A DNA stretch of 64,000 nt, taken from Rhodopseudomonas palustris (GTDB taxonomy: Bacteria > Pseudomonadota > Alphaproteobacteria > Rhizobiales > Xanthobacteraceae). A program made the position numbers and the translations under genes. Below the pieces are notes generated by a model. That model had not been told where the DNA came from and made no database searches. It saw only the letters and a list, made by a program, of their open reading frames with translations. Positions 54,337-62,978 of this stretch are shown one piece after another. Position 1 is the stretch's first letter; the number at the start of each line of letters is the position of its first letter. Location of the stretch: contig NZ_CP041387.1 of assembly GCF_007005445.1 (NCBI RefSeq), positions 2,746,001 through 2,810,000 of the forward strand. The letters run 5' to 3'.

Positions 54337-54410
54337 TGGGGAATGGTGTAACGGTAGCACAACAGACTCTGACTCTGTTTGTCTTGGTTCGAATCCAGGT
54401 TCCCCAGCCA
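54337..54410 (+). tRNA. tRNA-Gln (CUG)
   Basis: A 74-base tRNA with encoded CCA. The acceptor stem pairs TGGGGAA with TTCCCCA, the D arm carries GGTGTAACGGTAGCA, the anticodon loop is CTCTGAC (anticodon CUG), and the T arm has GGTTCGAATCC. The opening U is normal for glutamine tRNA. It stands between two toxin-antitoxin pairs. Confidence 0.96.
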
Positions 54411-54509
54411 ATTTCGGCCTTAGCCGATTGAGAATCCAACGTTTCGACGTATCGTTCACCAGTCGCTGACAAGCCGCGCCGCGCAGAAGCACCAGCCGGG
54501 TGAGCGTTG

Positions 54510-54923
54510 ATGACCGATACCAAACCAGACATTTCGCTGCTCAAGCGCGCGCTCGATCGCCTGATCGAGGGAGTGGCACGTTATCAGGCGGACATCTCCG
54601 ATACTCAAATTCGCGACGGCTTGGTGCAGCGCTTCGAGTTCACCTATGAGATCGCGCACAAGATGCTGAAGCGCTATCTGGAATTCGCTGCGCCGAATCC
54701 TGCGCTGATCGACGGCATGAGCTTTCAGGAGTTGATCCGTACCGCGAGTGAACAGGGTCTATTGCTCGGAGAGTGGGCCGACTGGCGCGGCTTTCGCGAG
54801 ATGCGCGGCAAGACCAGCCATACCTACAACGAGGACGTGGCGCTGGAAGTGGTCGGCGGCATTCCGCGCTTCATCGAGGAAGCCTGCGTGCTTTACGACC
54901 GTCTCGCCGAGCGGCTGACATGA
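54510..54923 (+). CDS. HEPN-domain toxin (HI0074 family)
   Basis: A 137-residue all-helical HEPN protein. It carries R99-GKTS-H104-T-Y106, an exact RX4HXY motif, the ribonuclease site of HEPN toxins in HEPN/MNT pairs. The Tyr is the residue that the partner nucleotidyltransferase modifies with AMP in studied pairs. The ATG at 54510 follows GGGTGAGC. Its stop overlaps the start of the MNT gene. It starts 100 bases after tRNA-Gln. Confidence 0.9.
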   Translation: MTDTKPDISLLKRALDRLIEGVARYQADISDTQIRDGLVQRFEFTYEIAHKMLKRYLEFAAPNPALIDGMSFQELIRTASEQGLLLGEWADWRGFREMRGKTSHTYNEDVALEVVGGIPRFIEEACVLYDRLAERLT

Positions 54924-55252
54924 CGCCGCCGATGCCGAAGCTCGATCTGCGTCCCGAACACCGGGCGATGGTTCACGACATCCTAGCAACACAGATCCCG
55001 GACCGGGACGTCGTCGTGTTCGGGTCGCGAGCCCGCGGAAACGCCAAACCGCATTCCGATCTCGATCTCGCGGTGCTCGGCGACGACCCGCTCGGACTCC
55101 ACAAGATGGCGGAGCTGAAGGAAGCGTTCGAGGAGTCCGACCTTCCATTCAAGGTGGATGTCGTCGAATGGGCGCGGACCGATGCGCGATTTCGCGAGGT
55201 GATCCGGCGCGACGCGGTGCGGGTGCAGGATGGCTGCGCGGCCGCTCCCTGA
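54920..55252 (+). CDS. MNT-domain nucleotidyltransferase antitoxin
   Basis: A 110-residue minimal nucleotidyltransferase. Gly35-Ser36, ten residues, then Asp47-x-Asp49 gives the exact GSX10DXD motif, and Asp80 (FKVDVV) is the third acidic residue. In characterised pairs such proteins inactivate the HEPN toxin by adding AMP to its Tyr. The start overlaps the HEPN stop (ATGA); the longer frame upstream is a shadow. It is convergent with the CoA-transferase gene 12 bases away. Confidence 0.9.
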   Translation: MTPPMPKLDLRPEHRAMVHDILATQIPDRDVVVFGSRARGNAKPHSDLDLAVLGDDPLGLHKMAELKEAFEESDLPFKVDVVEWARTDARFREVIRRDAVRVQDGCAAAP

Positions 55253-55264
55253 GCTTGCGCCGCC

Positions 55265-56458
55265 TCACCCCTCTCCCACCGCCTTCGCCTCGACCAGCGC
55301 GTCGATCTCCGCGGTGCTGTAGCCGGCCTCCAGCAGCACTTCGCGGGAATGTTCGCCGAGGCGCGGGGTCGGGCGGTGCAGGTTCGGCGGCGCTTCGGAA
55401 AAACGCGTCGCCGGGCGGGCCTGGCGGATGCTGCCTTCGCTCGGATGGTCGATCGCTTCGAACAGGCCGACCGCTTTGAGATGCTCCTGTTCGCCGATCT
55501 CGCTGATCTTGGCGAACGCCGTGTGCGGCACGTCGAGGCGCAGCAGCAATTCCTCCCATTCCGCGGTGGTGCGGCTCGGCGCGATCTCGGCCATCGCAGC
55601 ATAGATCCGGTCGATGTTCTCGGCGCGCGCCACCGGGTCGCGCACCTGCAGCTCCTCGATCAGTTCGGGGCGGCCGACCGCCGCGAAGAACGCGCACCAG
55701 TTGTCGCCGGAATACGGCAACATCGTCATCCAGCCGTCCTTGGTGCGGACCGGCTTGCGCTCCTTCATCCGCTTGTAGCCGGCGGGGCCGATCGGCGGAT
55801 CGAACGTGTAGCCGCCGAGCATCTCGATGCTGTTGAAGCCGGCGATGGTCTCCAGCATCGGCACTTCGACGAGTTGGCCCTTGCCGGTGCGCTCGCGGCT
55901 GAACAGCGCCGCCGACACCGCGCCGGCGAGCGCCTGGCCGCAGATCTTGTCGCCGATCAGGCTGGGCACGAATTGCGGCTCGTCGTCCGAGCCGATCGAG
56001 GACGCGAGGCCGGAGGCGGCCTGGATGATCTCGTCGAATGCCGGCCGCGCCGCCCACGGGCCGTCCTGGCCGAACCCGGTCGCCGCCGCATAGATCAGCC
56101 GCGAATTGAGCGCCGCGCACGCGTCGTAGCCGAAGCCGAGCCGCGCCATCGCGGCGGGGCGGACGTTGGTGAGCAGCACGTCGGCGGTCGGGATCAGTCG
56201 CTGCAGCACCGCCTTGCCGTCGGGATGCTTCAGGTCCAGCGCCAGGCTGCGCTTGTTGCGGTTCACCGCCATGAACTGGCCGCTCATGCCGCGGTTCCGG
56301 AACAGCCCGGTGTAGCGCCACATGTCGCCGTCGAGGGGTTCGATCTTGACGACGTCGGCGCCCCAGTCGCCGAGGATCTGCGCCGCATAGGGGCCGAACA
56401 GCACGCTGGTGAGATCGAGAATGCGGATGCCGGCGAGCGGCCCGGTCGGTGCGGTCAT
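55265..56458 (-). CDS. CaiB/BaiF family (class III) CoA-transferase
   Basis: A 397-residue class III CoA-transferase. The start is the ATG at 56458 (MTAPTGPLAGIRILDLTSVLFGPYAAQILGD shows the family opening); the same frame is open to 57265 but that part is a shadow of the TRAP gene. An Asp in LIGDKICGQ (about residue 168) corresponds to the catalytic Asp. It is a clear paralogue of the protein at 26964. It lies directly after the TRAP importer on the same strand, so it may activate the imported acid by CoA transfer. Confidence 0.88.
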   Translation of the reverse strand: MTAPTGPLAGIRILDLTSVLFGPYAAQILGDWGADVVKIEPLDGDMWRYTGLFRNRGMSGQFMAVNRNKRSLALDLKHPDGKAVLQRLIPTADVLLTNVRPAAMARLGFGYDACAALNSRLIYAAATGFGQDGPWAARPAFDEIIQAASGLASSIGSDDEPQFVPSLIGDKICGQALAGAVSAALFSRERTGKGQLVEVPMLETIAGFNSIEMLGGYTFDPPIGPAGYKRMKERKPVRTKDGWMTMLPYSGDNWCAFFAAVGRPELIEELQVRDPVARAENIDRIYAAMAEIAPSRTTAEWEELLLRLDVPHTAFAKISEIGEQEHLKAVGLFEAIDHPSEGSIRQARPATRFSEAPPNLHRPTPRLGEHSREVLLEAGYSTAEIDALVEAKAVGEG

Positions 56459-56586
56459 GGAACAGCCGTTGTGATTGCACGCACCATACACATCCCGGCT
56501 ACGGCAAGATGTGCCGTGGCTTGCGGATGCGCATGCAAATTTCGAAAGGCTCTCCCCACGCCGAAACGCCCGTACGGATGTCGCCG

Positions 56587-57909
56587 TCAGCCCGGCCTGC
56601 CGAAGAACAGGTTCGGGAAGTACAGCGCGATGTCGGGGATCGCGATGATGATCAGCACGCCGAGCATCGTCACCAGCACGTACGGGATCACCGACCAGTA
56701 GATGTCGCTCATGGTGACGTCGGGCGGCGCCACCGCCTTCAGGTAGAACAGGTTGAAGCCGAACGGCGGCGTCATGTAGCCGATCTCCATCATGATGATG
56801 AAGATCACCCCGAACCAGATCGGATCCCAGCCATAGAGCTGCACCACCGGCAGAAACACCGGCAGCGTGATCAGCATGATGCCGACCGGGTCGAGCACCA
56901 TGCCGAGCAGCAGCAGCACCGCCAGCATGAACGCCAGCGCGCCCCATTGCCCGCCGGGGATCAGCGACATCATGTGGTTCATCAGCTCGTTGGCGCCGAG
57001 CGTGGTGTAGGCGGTCGAGAACGCGTGCGCGGCGAACAGGATCCACATCACCAGCGCCGTCAGCCGCAGGGTCTGCACCGCAGCGTCGTGCAGCACCGAG
57101 AACGACAATTTGCGATGCACCGCCGAGGCGATCAGCGCGCCGAACACGCCGAGCGCCGCGGCCTCGGTCGGCGTCGCGAAGCCGCCGAAGATCGCGCCGA
57201 GCACCAGGAACACGATGAACAGCGGCAGGAACACCGCGCCGAGCGAGCGCAGCTTCAGCCCCCAATCGCCGCGCTCCTCCACCGGCAGCGCCGGCGCCAT
57301 CGCGGGATTCAGCCAGGCGCGCACGAAGATGTAGACCGACACCAGTACGAACAGCAGGATGCCGGGGCCGATGCCCGAGGCGAACAGCCGGCCGACCGAC
57401 ACCTCGGTCAGCAGTGCGTACAGCACCATCAGGATCGACGGCGGGATCAGGATGCCCCAGCCGCCGCCGGCATTGATCGCACCGACCGCGAGCCGCTTGT
57501 CGTAGCCGCGCTCCAGCATGCGCGGCAGCGCGATCGTCCCCATCGTCACCACCGCGGCGCCGCTGATGCCGCTCATCGCCGCGAAGATCGCGCAGATCGC
57601 CACGGTGCCGATCGCCAGACCGCCGCGGACCGCGCCGAACCAGACGTGCATCATCCGGTAGAGATCTTGCGCGACGCCGGATTTCTCCAGCAGCATCGCC
57701 ATGTAGACGTACATCGGGATGGCGATGAGCGTGAAGCTCGTCATCGAATCCCAGAATTTCGACGCCACCAGATAGAACCCGACCGGCCCCATGGTGAAAT
57801 ACAGGAAGACCACCGAAATGCCGCCGAGCGTGAACACCAGCGGCGTGCCGATGAACAGGAACACCAGCAGCGAACCGAAGAACAGAAGAGTAAGAACTTC
57901 CACTGACAC
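56587..57909 (-). CDS. TRAP transporter large permease (DctM)
   Basis: A 440-residue inner-membrane protein with about twelve hydrophobic segments (for example GGGWGILIPPSILMVLYALL and GFATPTEAAALGVFGAL, a typical DctM stretch). The most likely start is the GTG at 57909, 14 bases after the dctQ stop; a GTG at 57903 is also possible. It is the channel subunit of the DctPQM importer. The order on the minus strand is DctP, DctQ, DctM, then the CoA-transferase. Confidence 0.88.
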   Translation of the reverse strand: MSVEVLTLLFFGSLLVFLFIGTPLVFTLGGISVVFLYFTMGPVGFYLVASKFWDSMTSFTLIAIPMYVYMAMLLEKSGVAQDLYRMMHVWFGAVRGGLAIGTVAICAIFAAMSGISGAAVVTMGTIALPRMLERGYDKRLAVGAINAGGGWGILIPPSILMVLYALLTEVSVGRLFASGIGPGILLFVLVSVYIFVRAWLNPAMAPALPVEERGDWGLKLRSLGAVFLPLFIVFLVLGAIFGGFATPTEAAALGVFGALIASAVHRKLSFSVLHDAAVQTLRLTALVMWILFAAHAFSTAYTTLGANELMNHMMSLIPGGQWGALAFMLAVLLLLGMVLDPVGIMLITLPVFLPVVQLYGWDPIWFGVIFIIMMEIGYMTPPFGFNLFYLKAVAPPDVTMSDIYWSVIPYVLVTMLGVLIIIAIPDIALYFPNLFFGRPG

Positions 57910-57923
57910 GATGGCGGGTCCGA

Positions 57924-58466
57924 TCAATGAGAGGGGCCGTCGACAGCCTGCTTGCCGAACGTGTCGGGATCGTTCGGAAGCCCCATCACGGTGCGGACGT
58001 CCGAAACGATCCGCACCAGCCCCTGCAACAACAGCAGCACGCCCGCGACCGGGATCGCCAGCTTCACCGGCCACACCGGCGGATTCCAAATGCTCGACGA
58101 GGTCTCGAACTTCGCCGCGGATTCCCACGCCATGTCGGTGCCCTGCCAGATCAGCACCGCCATGAACAGGAAGAACAGCAACGAGGTGGCGAGATCGACC
58201 TTGGCCTTCTGCGCCGGGCTGAACCTGCCGTAGATGATGTCGACATTGACGTGCGCGCGCTCGGCCAGCAGATAGCCGCCGCCGATCACCGCATAGACGC
58301 CGAACACGAGCTGAGCGAGCTCGGCTGTCCAGATCGCGGCGCTGCCGACGACGTAGCGCATGATCACGTCGGCCATCAGCAACACGAAGATCGGTGCGAT
58401 CAGCCACGCGGCGACCATCGCAACCCAGTAGTTCAGCCGCGTAATGGCTCTTGCGACGTTCAGCAT
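57924..58466 (-). CDS. TRAP transporter small permease (DctQ)
   Basis: A 180-residue protein with four hydrophobic segments and the DctQ-typical middle region (RYVVGSAAIWTAELAQLVFG, AHVNVDIIYGRFSP). It pairs with DctM encoded just downstream. A 116-base gap separates it from dctP. Confidence 0.9.
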   Translation of the reverse strand: MLNVARAITRLNYWVAMVAAWLIAPIFVLLMADVIMRYVVGSAAIWTAELAQLVFGVYAVIGGGYLLAERAHVNVDIIYGRFSPAQKAKVDLATSLLFFLFMAVLIWQGTDMAWESAAKFETSSSIWNPPVWPVKLAIPVAGVLLLLQGLVRIVSDVRTVMGLPNDPDTFGKQAVDGPSH

Positions 58467-58582
58467 TCGGTGCGCCGTTGGTTGGGGCAGGACGATACGG
58501 TGACCGCTGTCACCGCCGTTCGATCCGGTCCAGGAGAAACGCCGGAAAGCGCCGCCCGGCCGAACCGGACGGCGCGATCGCC

Positions 58583-59623
58583 TCAGACATAGCCGAGGTC
58601 GGTCATCAGCTTGGTCAGCGCCTCCGTGCCCTTCTGGGCGACGTCGCCCTTGGCGGCTTCCTTCTTCAGGATCTGACTGGACGCATCGGCGAACTTCTTC
58701 AGCACGTCATCCGGGAACCGCACGACCTCGACATCCATCTTGGTCTTGCCGGTGGTGAGCGCCACCGCTTCCTGATTCAGATACTCGACCGACCTGCGGA
58801 AATAGCGCTCTTCGACCAGCGACACGAACTGCAGCCTGAGATCGGGCGGCAGCTTGTCGAGCGCCGCGATGTTGACGATGTAGCAGTCGTTGGCGAAGCC
58901 GAGTGCCGGCTTCATGTGGAACTTGGCCACTTCCCAGAACTTCATCGACAACGCGCCGATCGCAGCGCCCCAATGCGCGCCGTCGACGACGCCGGTCGAG
59001 ATCGCCTGATAGATCTCCGGGCCGGCGATCTGCTGCGGCGAGGAACCGGCGGCCGCCAGATATTCCAGCATCGTGCCGGCCGAGCGGATTTTCAGCGAAC
59101 CGAGATCGGCCGCCGACGTCACTTTCCTCTTCAGCACCACTTCGGTCGGATAGGCCTTCTCGGCCATCATCATCACGCCCTTGGGGCGCAGCTCCTCGTT
59201 GACCATCTTCTCGATGCCGAGGTTCTTGGTGAGATGCATCATCTCCCAGGATTCGCGCAGCGTTCCCGGCACGCCGTAGAACAGCCCCATCGCCTGGGCT
59301 TCGCCGAGGATATAGGCCGGCGAGATCGTCCCCATCGGGACGACACCGCGCCGAACCACGTTGTAGATCTCGCGGTCCTTGGCGATTTCGCCCGCGCCGT
59401 AGGTCTCCAGCTTGAAACGGCCGCCGGTGCGCTCCTCGAGTTCCTTCGCCAGCACGCCGAGGCTGTCGTTGAACGAGCCCGACGCTTTCGGCCAGTGCGC
59501 CTGCACCTTCCAGGTCACGGTCTGCTGAGCGTGTGCGGTGCCGATCAATGCGGGCGCTGCGGCAGCGGCCGCCGCTCCCTTGAGCATGGCCCGTCGATTC
59601 AACTTGTTAGTTGATCCCGACAT
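58583..59623 (-). CDS. TRAP transporter solute-binding protein (DctP), Tat signal
   Basis: A 346-residue periplasmic binding protein. The N-terminus has a twin-arginine motif (LNRRAMLKG) and an Ala-rich hydrophobic stretch cleaved near AHAQ. The body matches the DctP fold (LGSLKIRSAGTMLEYLAAAG with the ligand-binding Arg). The relatives that carry this motif bind keto acids, lactate or aromatic acids; the ligand here is unknown. It is the first gene of the importer. Confidence 0.89.
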   Translation of the reverse strand: MSGSTNKLNRRAMLKGAAAAAAAPALIGTAHAQQTVTWKVQAHWPKASGSFNDSLGVLAKELEERTGGRFKLETYGAGEIAKDREIYNVVRRGVVPMGTISPAYILGEAQAMGLFYGVPGTLRESWEMMHLTKNLGIEKMVNEELRPKGVMMMAEKAYPTEVVLKRKVTSAADLGSLKIRSAGTMLEYLAAAGSSPQQIAGPEIYQAISTGVVDGAHWGAAIGALSMKFWEVAKFHMKPALGFANDCYIVNIAALDKLPPDLRLQFVSLVEERYFRRSVEYLNQEAVALTTGKTKMDVEVVRFPDDVLKKFADASSQILKKEAAKGDVAQKGTEALTKLMTDLGYV

Positions 59624-59956
59624 GCGTCGTCCCTCCCTTGGCTGATTGTTGTTGTGTTTTTTTGCGATCAGATCACGGGCCGCGTTCGGCCGTCAATCGC
59701 CGGGCCTTTGCGAGAGCCGCGACTGTGCGGTGCGGCGTGATCGCGGCGCCGCCGAAATATCTCGCGTAGTGGGATACTGATCGCGCGGCGATCGCCGATC
59801 CTCGACAAACGCGATGTTTTCGCTCCCGCGCTGATCGGCCAGGCCGCACAAAGTCGGCGCCGGTCGCGACAATACGTAGCAGCGGCGATGCGAGCCGAGG
59901 CGTATGTCGAAAGAAGCGATGCGCGCTCGGCGCGGACCGAGCAAAACTGACCGCTC
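59624..59956. other. Intergenic region, no gene seen
   Basis: The 333 bases upstream of dctP and downstream of rsmJ contain an A/T run (TTGTTGTTGTGTTTTTTTGCG near 59645-59665), which could belong to the dctP promoter. Open frames here on the minus strand are Arg/Ser-rich and unlike proteins. No repeat of the families listed is seen. Confidence 0.45.
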
Positions 59957-60595
59957 TCAGGCGCCCCGCGCCTGCAGCCCGGCGCCGACACGCGGGCGAA
60001 CATACACGTCGTAGCGCACGGTCTTGCCGGCGATCTGATGCGAAGGTTTTCGCGGCGCTGGCGGCGCGGCGGCGCGCAGCGGCCATTTCAGCACGACGCG
60101 GCCGCAATCGGCCGACAGCGCCGCGGCCAGAAGATCGCCGACATCCGGATCGGCGCCGACGAGGTCGCGCAGCAGCCGCATCTCCTGCTTGACCAGCGCG
60201 GTCTTGGTGCGCGGCGGGTGCATCGGGTCGATGGTGATGACGTCGGCCTGCATCGTCGGCAGCAGCGCGCGGGCATCGCCGTGCAGCAGCGTCATCCGGC
60301 CGACGATCGCCGCGAGCTCGTCACTCTCGGCGCGCGCGGCCTGGAGCGCGTCTGAGAGCAGCGCGTGGACCTCCGGCACCCGCTCGATCAGCGTCACCGT
60401 CGCGCCGATCGAGGCGAGCAGGAAGGCATCGCGGCCGAGACCGGCGGTGGCGTCGATGACATGCAGGGACCGCGTCGGCGAGACGCCGGTGGCCTTCAGC
60501 AGCGCGTGGCTGCGTCCGGCCTGGGAGCGAAGCCGATAGCCGACCGCGCCGCCGACGAAATCGACGGCGGGCGCGGTGCGGGCCGGTTCGGCCAT
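59957..60595 (-). CDS. rsmJ: 16S rRNA (guanine-1516-N2) methyltransferase
   Basis: A 212-residue SAM-dependent methyltransferase. The SAM-binding DATAGLGRDAF (48-58) and catalytic-type DPMHPPR (123-129), followed by KTALVKQEMRLLRDLVG, fit RsmJ, which methylates 16S rRNA. It follows the Do-type protease gene after five bases. A more distant class I methyltransferase is possible, but these motifs are close to RsmJ. Confidence 0.9.
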   Translation of the reverse strand: MAEPARTAPAVDFVGGAVGYRLRSQAGRSHALLKATGVSPTRSLHVIDATAGLGRDAFLLASIGATVTLIERVPEVHALLSDALQAARAESDELAAIVGRMTLLHGDARALLPTMQADVITIDPMHPPRTKTALVKQEMRLLRDLVGADPDVGDLLAAALSADCGRVVLKWPLRAAAPPAPRKPSHQIAGKTVRYDVYVRPRVGAGLQARGA

Positions 60596-60600
60596 CGCGC

Positions 60601-62103
60601 CTATTGCAGGCTGAGGGCGACGAAGCGCAGCTCGCCGGAGGCGTTGGCGACCAGCAGCAGCACCGACTTCTTGCCGTCCTTCTTGAGCTGGTCGACGCGC
60701 TTCTTGATGTCGGCGGCACTGCCGACCGATTCCTGCGCCACCTCGACGATAACGTCGCCGGCGGACAGCCGCTTCTCGGCGGCGTCGGAACCGTCGTCGA
60801 CGCCGGTCACCAGCACGCCCTTGACGCTGTCCTTGATCTTGTAGCGGCCGCGCAGATCCTTCGACAGCGCGGCGAGATCGAGGCCGAGCACCTTCTGGGT
60901 CACCGGCTTCTCGGCCTCGGGCTGCGACTTCGCCGAGGCCGGCTGCGGCTTGGCATCGTCGTCGAGCCGGCCGAGCGTGACCTGCCGGGTTTCCTCCTTG
61001 CCCTTGCGGATCACCACGACGTCCACGGTCTTTCCGACCGCGGTGTCGGCAACGATGCGCGACAGGTCCTTCGGCTCCTTGATGTCCTTGCCGTCGAACT
61101 TCACCACCACGTCGCCGGGCTCGATGCCGGCCGGCTTGGCCGGCCCCTTGTCGTCGATGCCGGCGACCAGCGCGCCGCGTGCCGGCTTGATGCTCAGGCT
61201 CTCGGCGATTTCGTCGGTGACCTGCTGGATGCGGACGCCGAGCCAGCCGCGGCGCAACTCGCCGAACTGGCGGAGCTGATCGACCACCGGCACCACGGTC
61301 TTGGACGGCACCGCGAAGCCGATGCCGATCGAGCCGCCCGACGGCGAGATGATCAGCGTGTTGACGCCGACGACCTCACCCGCGAGGTTGAACAGCGGCC
61401 CGCCGGAATTGCCGCGATTGATCGCCGCATCGGTCTGAATGTAGCTGTCGTAAGGGCCGGAATTGATGTCGCGGTTGCGCGCCGAGACGATGCCGGCGGT
61501 CACCGTGCCGCCGAGCGAGAACGGGTTGCCGATCGCCACCACCCATTCGCCGAGCCGCAGCTTGTCGCTGTCGCCGAACTTCACTGCGGTCAGCGTCTTG
61601 CCGGCCGGCGGCTTGAACTTCAGCACCGCAAGATCGGTCTTCTTGTCGACCCCGACCAGCTCCGCCCTGATCTTGGTGCCGTCGTTGAGGATCACGTTGA
61701 TCTCGTCGGAATCGGCGATGACGTGATTGTTGGTAACCGCGACGCCGGCCGCATCGATGATGAAGCCGGAGCCGAGCGAGTTGGTCTTGCGCGGCCCGCC
61801 GCCCTTGTCGCCGCGGCGGTTCTTGAAGAAGTCCTCGAAGAACTCCTCGAACGGCGAGCCCGGCGGCAATTGCGGCGTCGCGCCCTTGCTCTCGCCGGAG
61901 CCCTTGGCCTCCACGGTCTGCGTGGTCGAGATGTTGACCACCGCGTCGATCACCTTCTCGGCGACGTCGGCGATCCCTTCGGGGCCGCGGGCGGAGGCCG
62001 GCGCCGGGCCGGCGAACACAGCGACGCCGAGGCACAGCGCGGCGAGCAGCGGCCTGATCCGCAAGGGCCTGATCCGGGAACTAGAGGCGATCGCAGCGGG
62101 CAT
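60601..62103 (-). CDS. Do-family serine protease/chaperone (DegP/HtrA type)
   Basis: A 500-residue periplasmic protease. A signal peptide (about 1-38, ending at ASA) is followed by the trypsin-like domain with His127 (NNHVIA), Asp157 (KTDLAV) and Ser233 (RGNSGGP). Two PDZ domains follow (about 275-370 and 410-495). It degrades or refolds misfolded envelope proteins. The ATG at 62103 has AGGAGAAG upstream; the longer frame is not supported. Its position beside hflKC is common in alphaproteobacteria. Confidence 0.94.
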   Translation of the reverse strand: MPAAIASSSRIRPLRIRPLLAALCLGVAVFAGPAPASARGPEGIADVAEKVIDAVVNISTTQTVEAKGSGESKGATPQLPPGSPFEEFFEDFFKNRRGDKGGGPRKTNSLGSGFIIDAAGVAVTNNHVIADSDEINVILNDGTKIRAELVGVDKKTDLAVLKFKPPAGKTLTAVKFGDSDKLRLGEWVVAIGNPFSLGGTVTAGIVSARNRDINSGPYDSYIQTDAAINRGNSGGPLFNLAGEVVGVNTLIISPSGGSIGIGFAVPSKTVVPVVDQLRQFGELRRGWLGVRIQQVTDEIAESLSIKPARGALVAGIDDKGPAKPAGIEPGDVVVKFDGKDIKEPKDLSRIVADTAVGKTVDVVVIRKGKEETRQVTLGRLDDDAKPQPASAKSQPEAEKPVTQKVLGLDLAALSKDLRGRYKIKDSVKGVLVTGVDDGSDAAEKRLSAGDVIVEVAQESVGSAADIKKRVDQLKKDGKKSVLLLVANASGELRFVALSLQ

Positions 62104-62512
62104 GGTCCAATCTTCTCCTGGCGTGCGCGAAACGGCGGCGCAGTCGCGTGAAACACTGCGCCCGATCCAGGGACCGGCGCAAGCATCGGTGGTGAACGAA
62201 GCTACCCTATCCGTTGCGCCGATTGCGGCGAAAACGGCCCCGAACGCGAGGTCCCGGTTGAAAACGTCGTGACAACACCCCGGCACCGCCTGCCTCGGGA
62301 AGAACTGCACGGGTCCAGCCTTACGCGCTGCAATCAGCCACGCGCCGGACAACGCGCTGAGCAAGCACGCCGCTGCAAAGATCGGGACCGCACGTCAGAG
62401 TGCCGGCAAACCGGAAGAACCCCATCGCGGGAGGCGCGGACGTGGTCTGGCTCTCGGGATGAGGACGTCCCGGTGGGAAACCAGGTCCGCTTCGATCAAT
62501 CGATGCAGCGCC
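62104..62512. other. Intergenic region, no gene seen
   Basis: The 409 bases between the protease and DUF2065 genes have no convincing frame on either strand and no copy of the listed repeats. They should contain the promoter of the protease-rsmJ pair, which I could not place. Confidence 0.45.
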
Positions 62513-62713
62513 CTAGTGCCGCACCGCCCAGATCAGAATCAGACCGGCGACGGCAGATCCGATGCCGACCGCGCGCAGGATGTTGTCGGGCGTTTCCAGC
62601 GCGCTCTTCATCGCCCGCCGCATCCAGTTCGGACTGGCCGCAAAAATCAGCCCCTCGAGCACGAACAGCAGTCCGACGCCGATGAGGAGGTCGGCGAACG
62701 CAAAAGACTTCAT
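62513..62713 (-). CDS. DUF2065 family membrane protein
   Basis: A 66-residue protein with two hydrophobic segments (about 6-26 and 45-64) joined by a charged stretch (NWMRRAMKSALETPDN). The opening FADLLIGVGLLFVLEGL is typical of DUF2065, whose genes commonly lie between hflC and the Do protease. Function unknown; a link with the HflKC membrane complex is only positional. Confidence 0.87.
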   Translation of the reverse strand: MKSFAFADLLIGVGLLFVLEGLIFAASPNWMRRAMKSALETPDNILRAVGIGSAVAGLILIWAVRH

Positions 62714-62803
62714 GCGACAGCATCCTCCCCGGCCGGCATCCGGCCCTGCAGTTTCGTTGCACGGGCCGGTTTCATGTCCCGGCGCCGTTTGATCGGCCCG
62801 TTC

Positions 62804-62850
62804 TAGAGCAATTCCGGTCCTGATAGAATGAGAACCGACGTTCTCATTCT
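62804..62850. repeat. TAGAGC-type repeat with perfect 11-bp hairpin
   Basis: TAGAGCAATTC (62804-62814) is like the end of the element at 29360. It is followed by AGAATGAGAAC (62825-62835), CGAC and GTTCTCATTCT (62840-62850), a perfect 11-bp stem with a 4-base loop. It lies in the 265-base gap between DUF2065 and hflC. Confidence 0.6.
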
Positions 62851-62934
62851 CCGTTCTGACGGGTTTTCTTCAGCGCCGCTGAAACCCTCTCGGTCGCGGC
62901 CGGCGGCAACCGATACCGAGGCGGGCCTCAATGC

Positions 62935-62959
62935 AAAACGGGCCGCATCGGCGGCCCGT
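62935..62959 (-). terminator. Intrinsic terminator after hflC
   Basis: On the minus strand ACGGGCC (62959-62953), an eight-base loop and GGCCCGT (62944-62938) form a GC-rich stem that runs into TTTT (62938-62935). It lies 20 bases after the hflC stop and should end the hflKC message. Confidence 0.8.
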
Positions 62960-62978
62960 TCGCAATCATGTTCTCGCC

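Noticed and set aside
54337..55252. Integration of the HEPN/MNT pair at tRNA-Gln
   Set aside because: No duplicated tRNA-Gln 3' end or integrase is visible in the window, so I keep only the neighbourhood observation.
55265..57265. Fusion of a CoA-transferase with an upstream 269-codon part
   Set aside because: The upstream part is the antisense or alternative frame of the DctM gene; CoA-transferase homology starts exactly at the ATG at 56458.
59668..60107. Possible small minus-strand genes upstream of dctP
   Set aside because: The frames are Arg/Ala-rich, lack ribosome-binding sites and partly overlap rsmJ in another frame.
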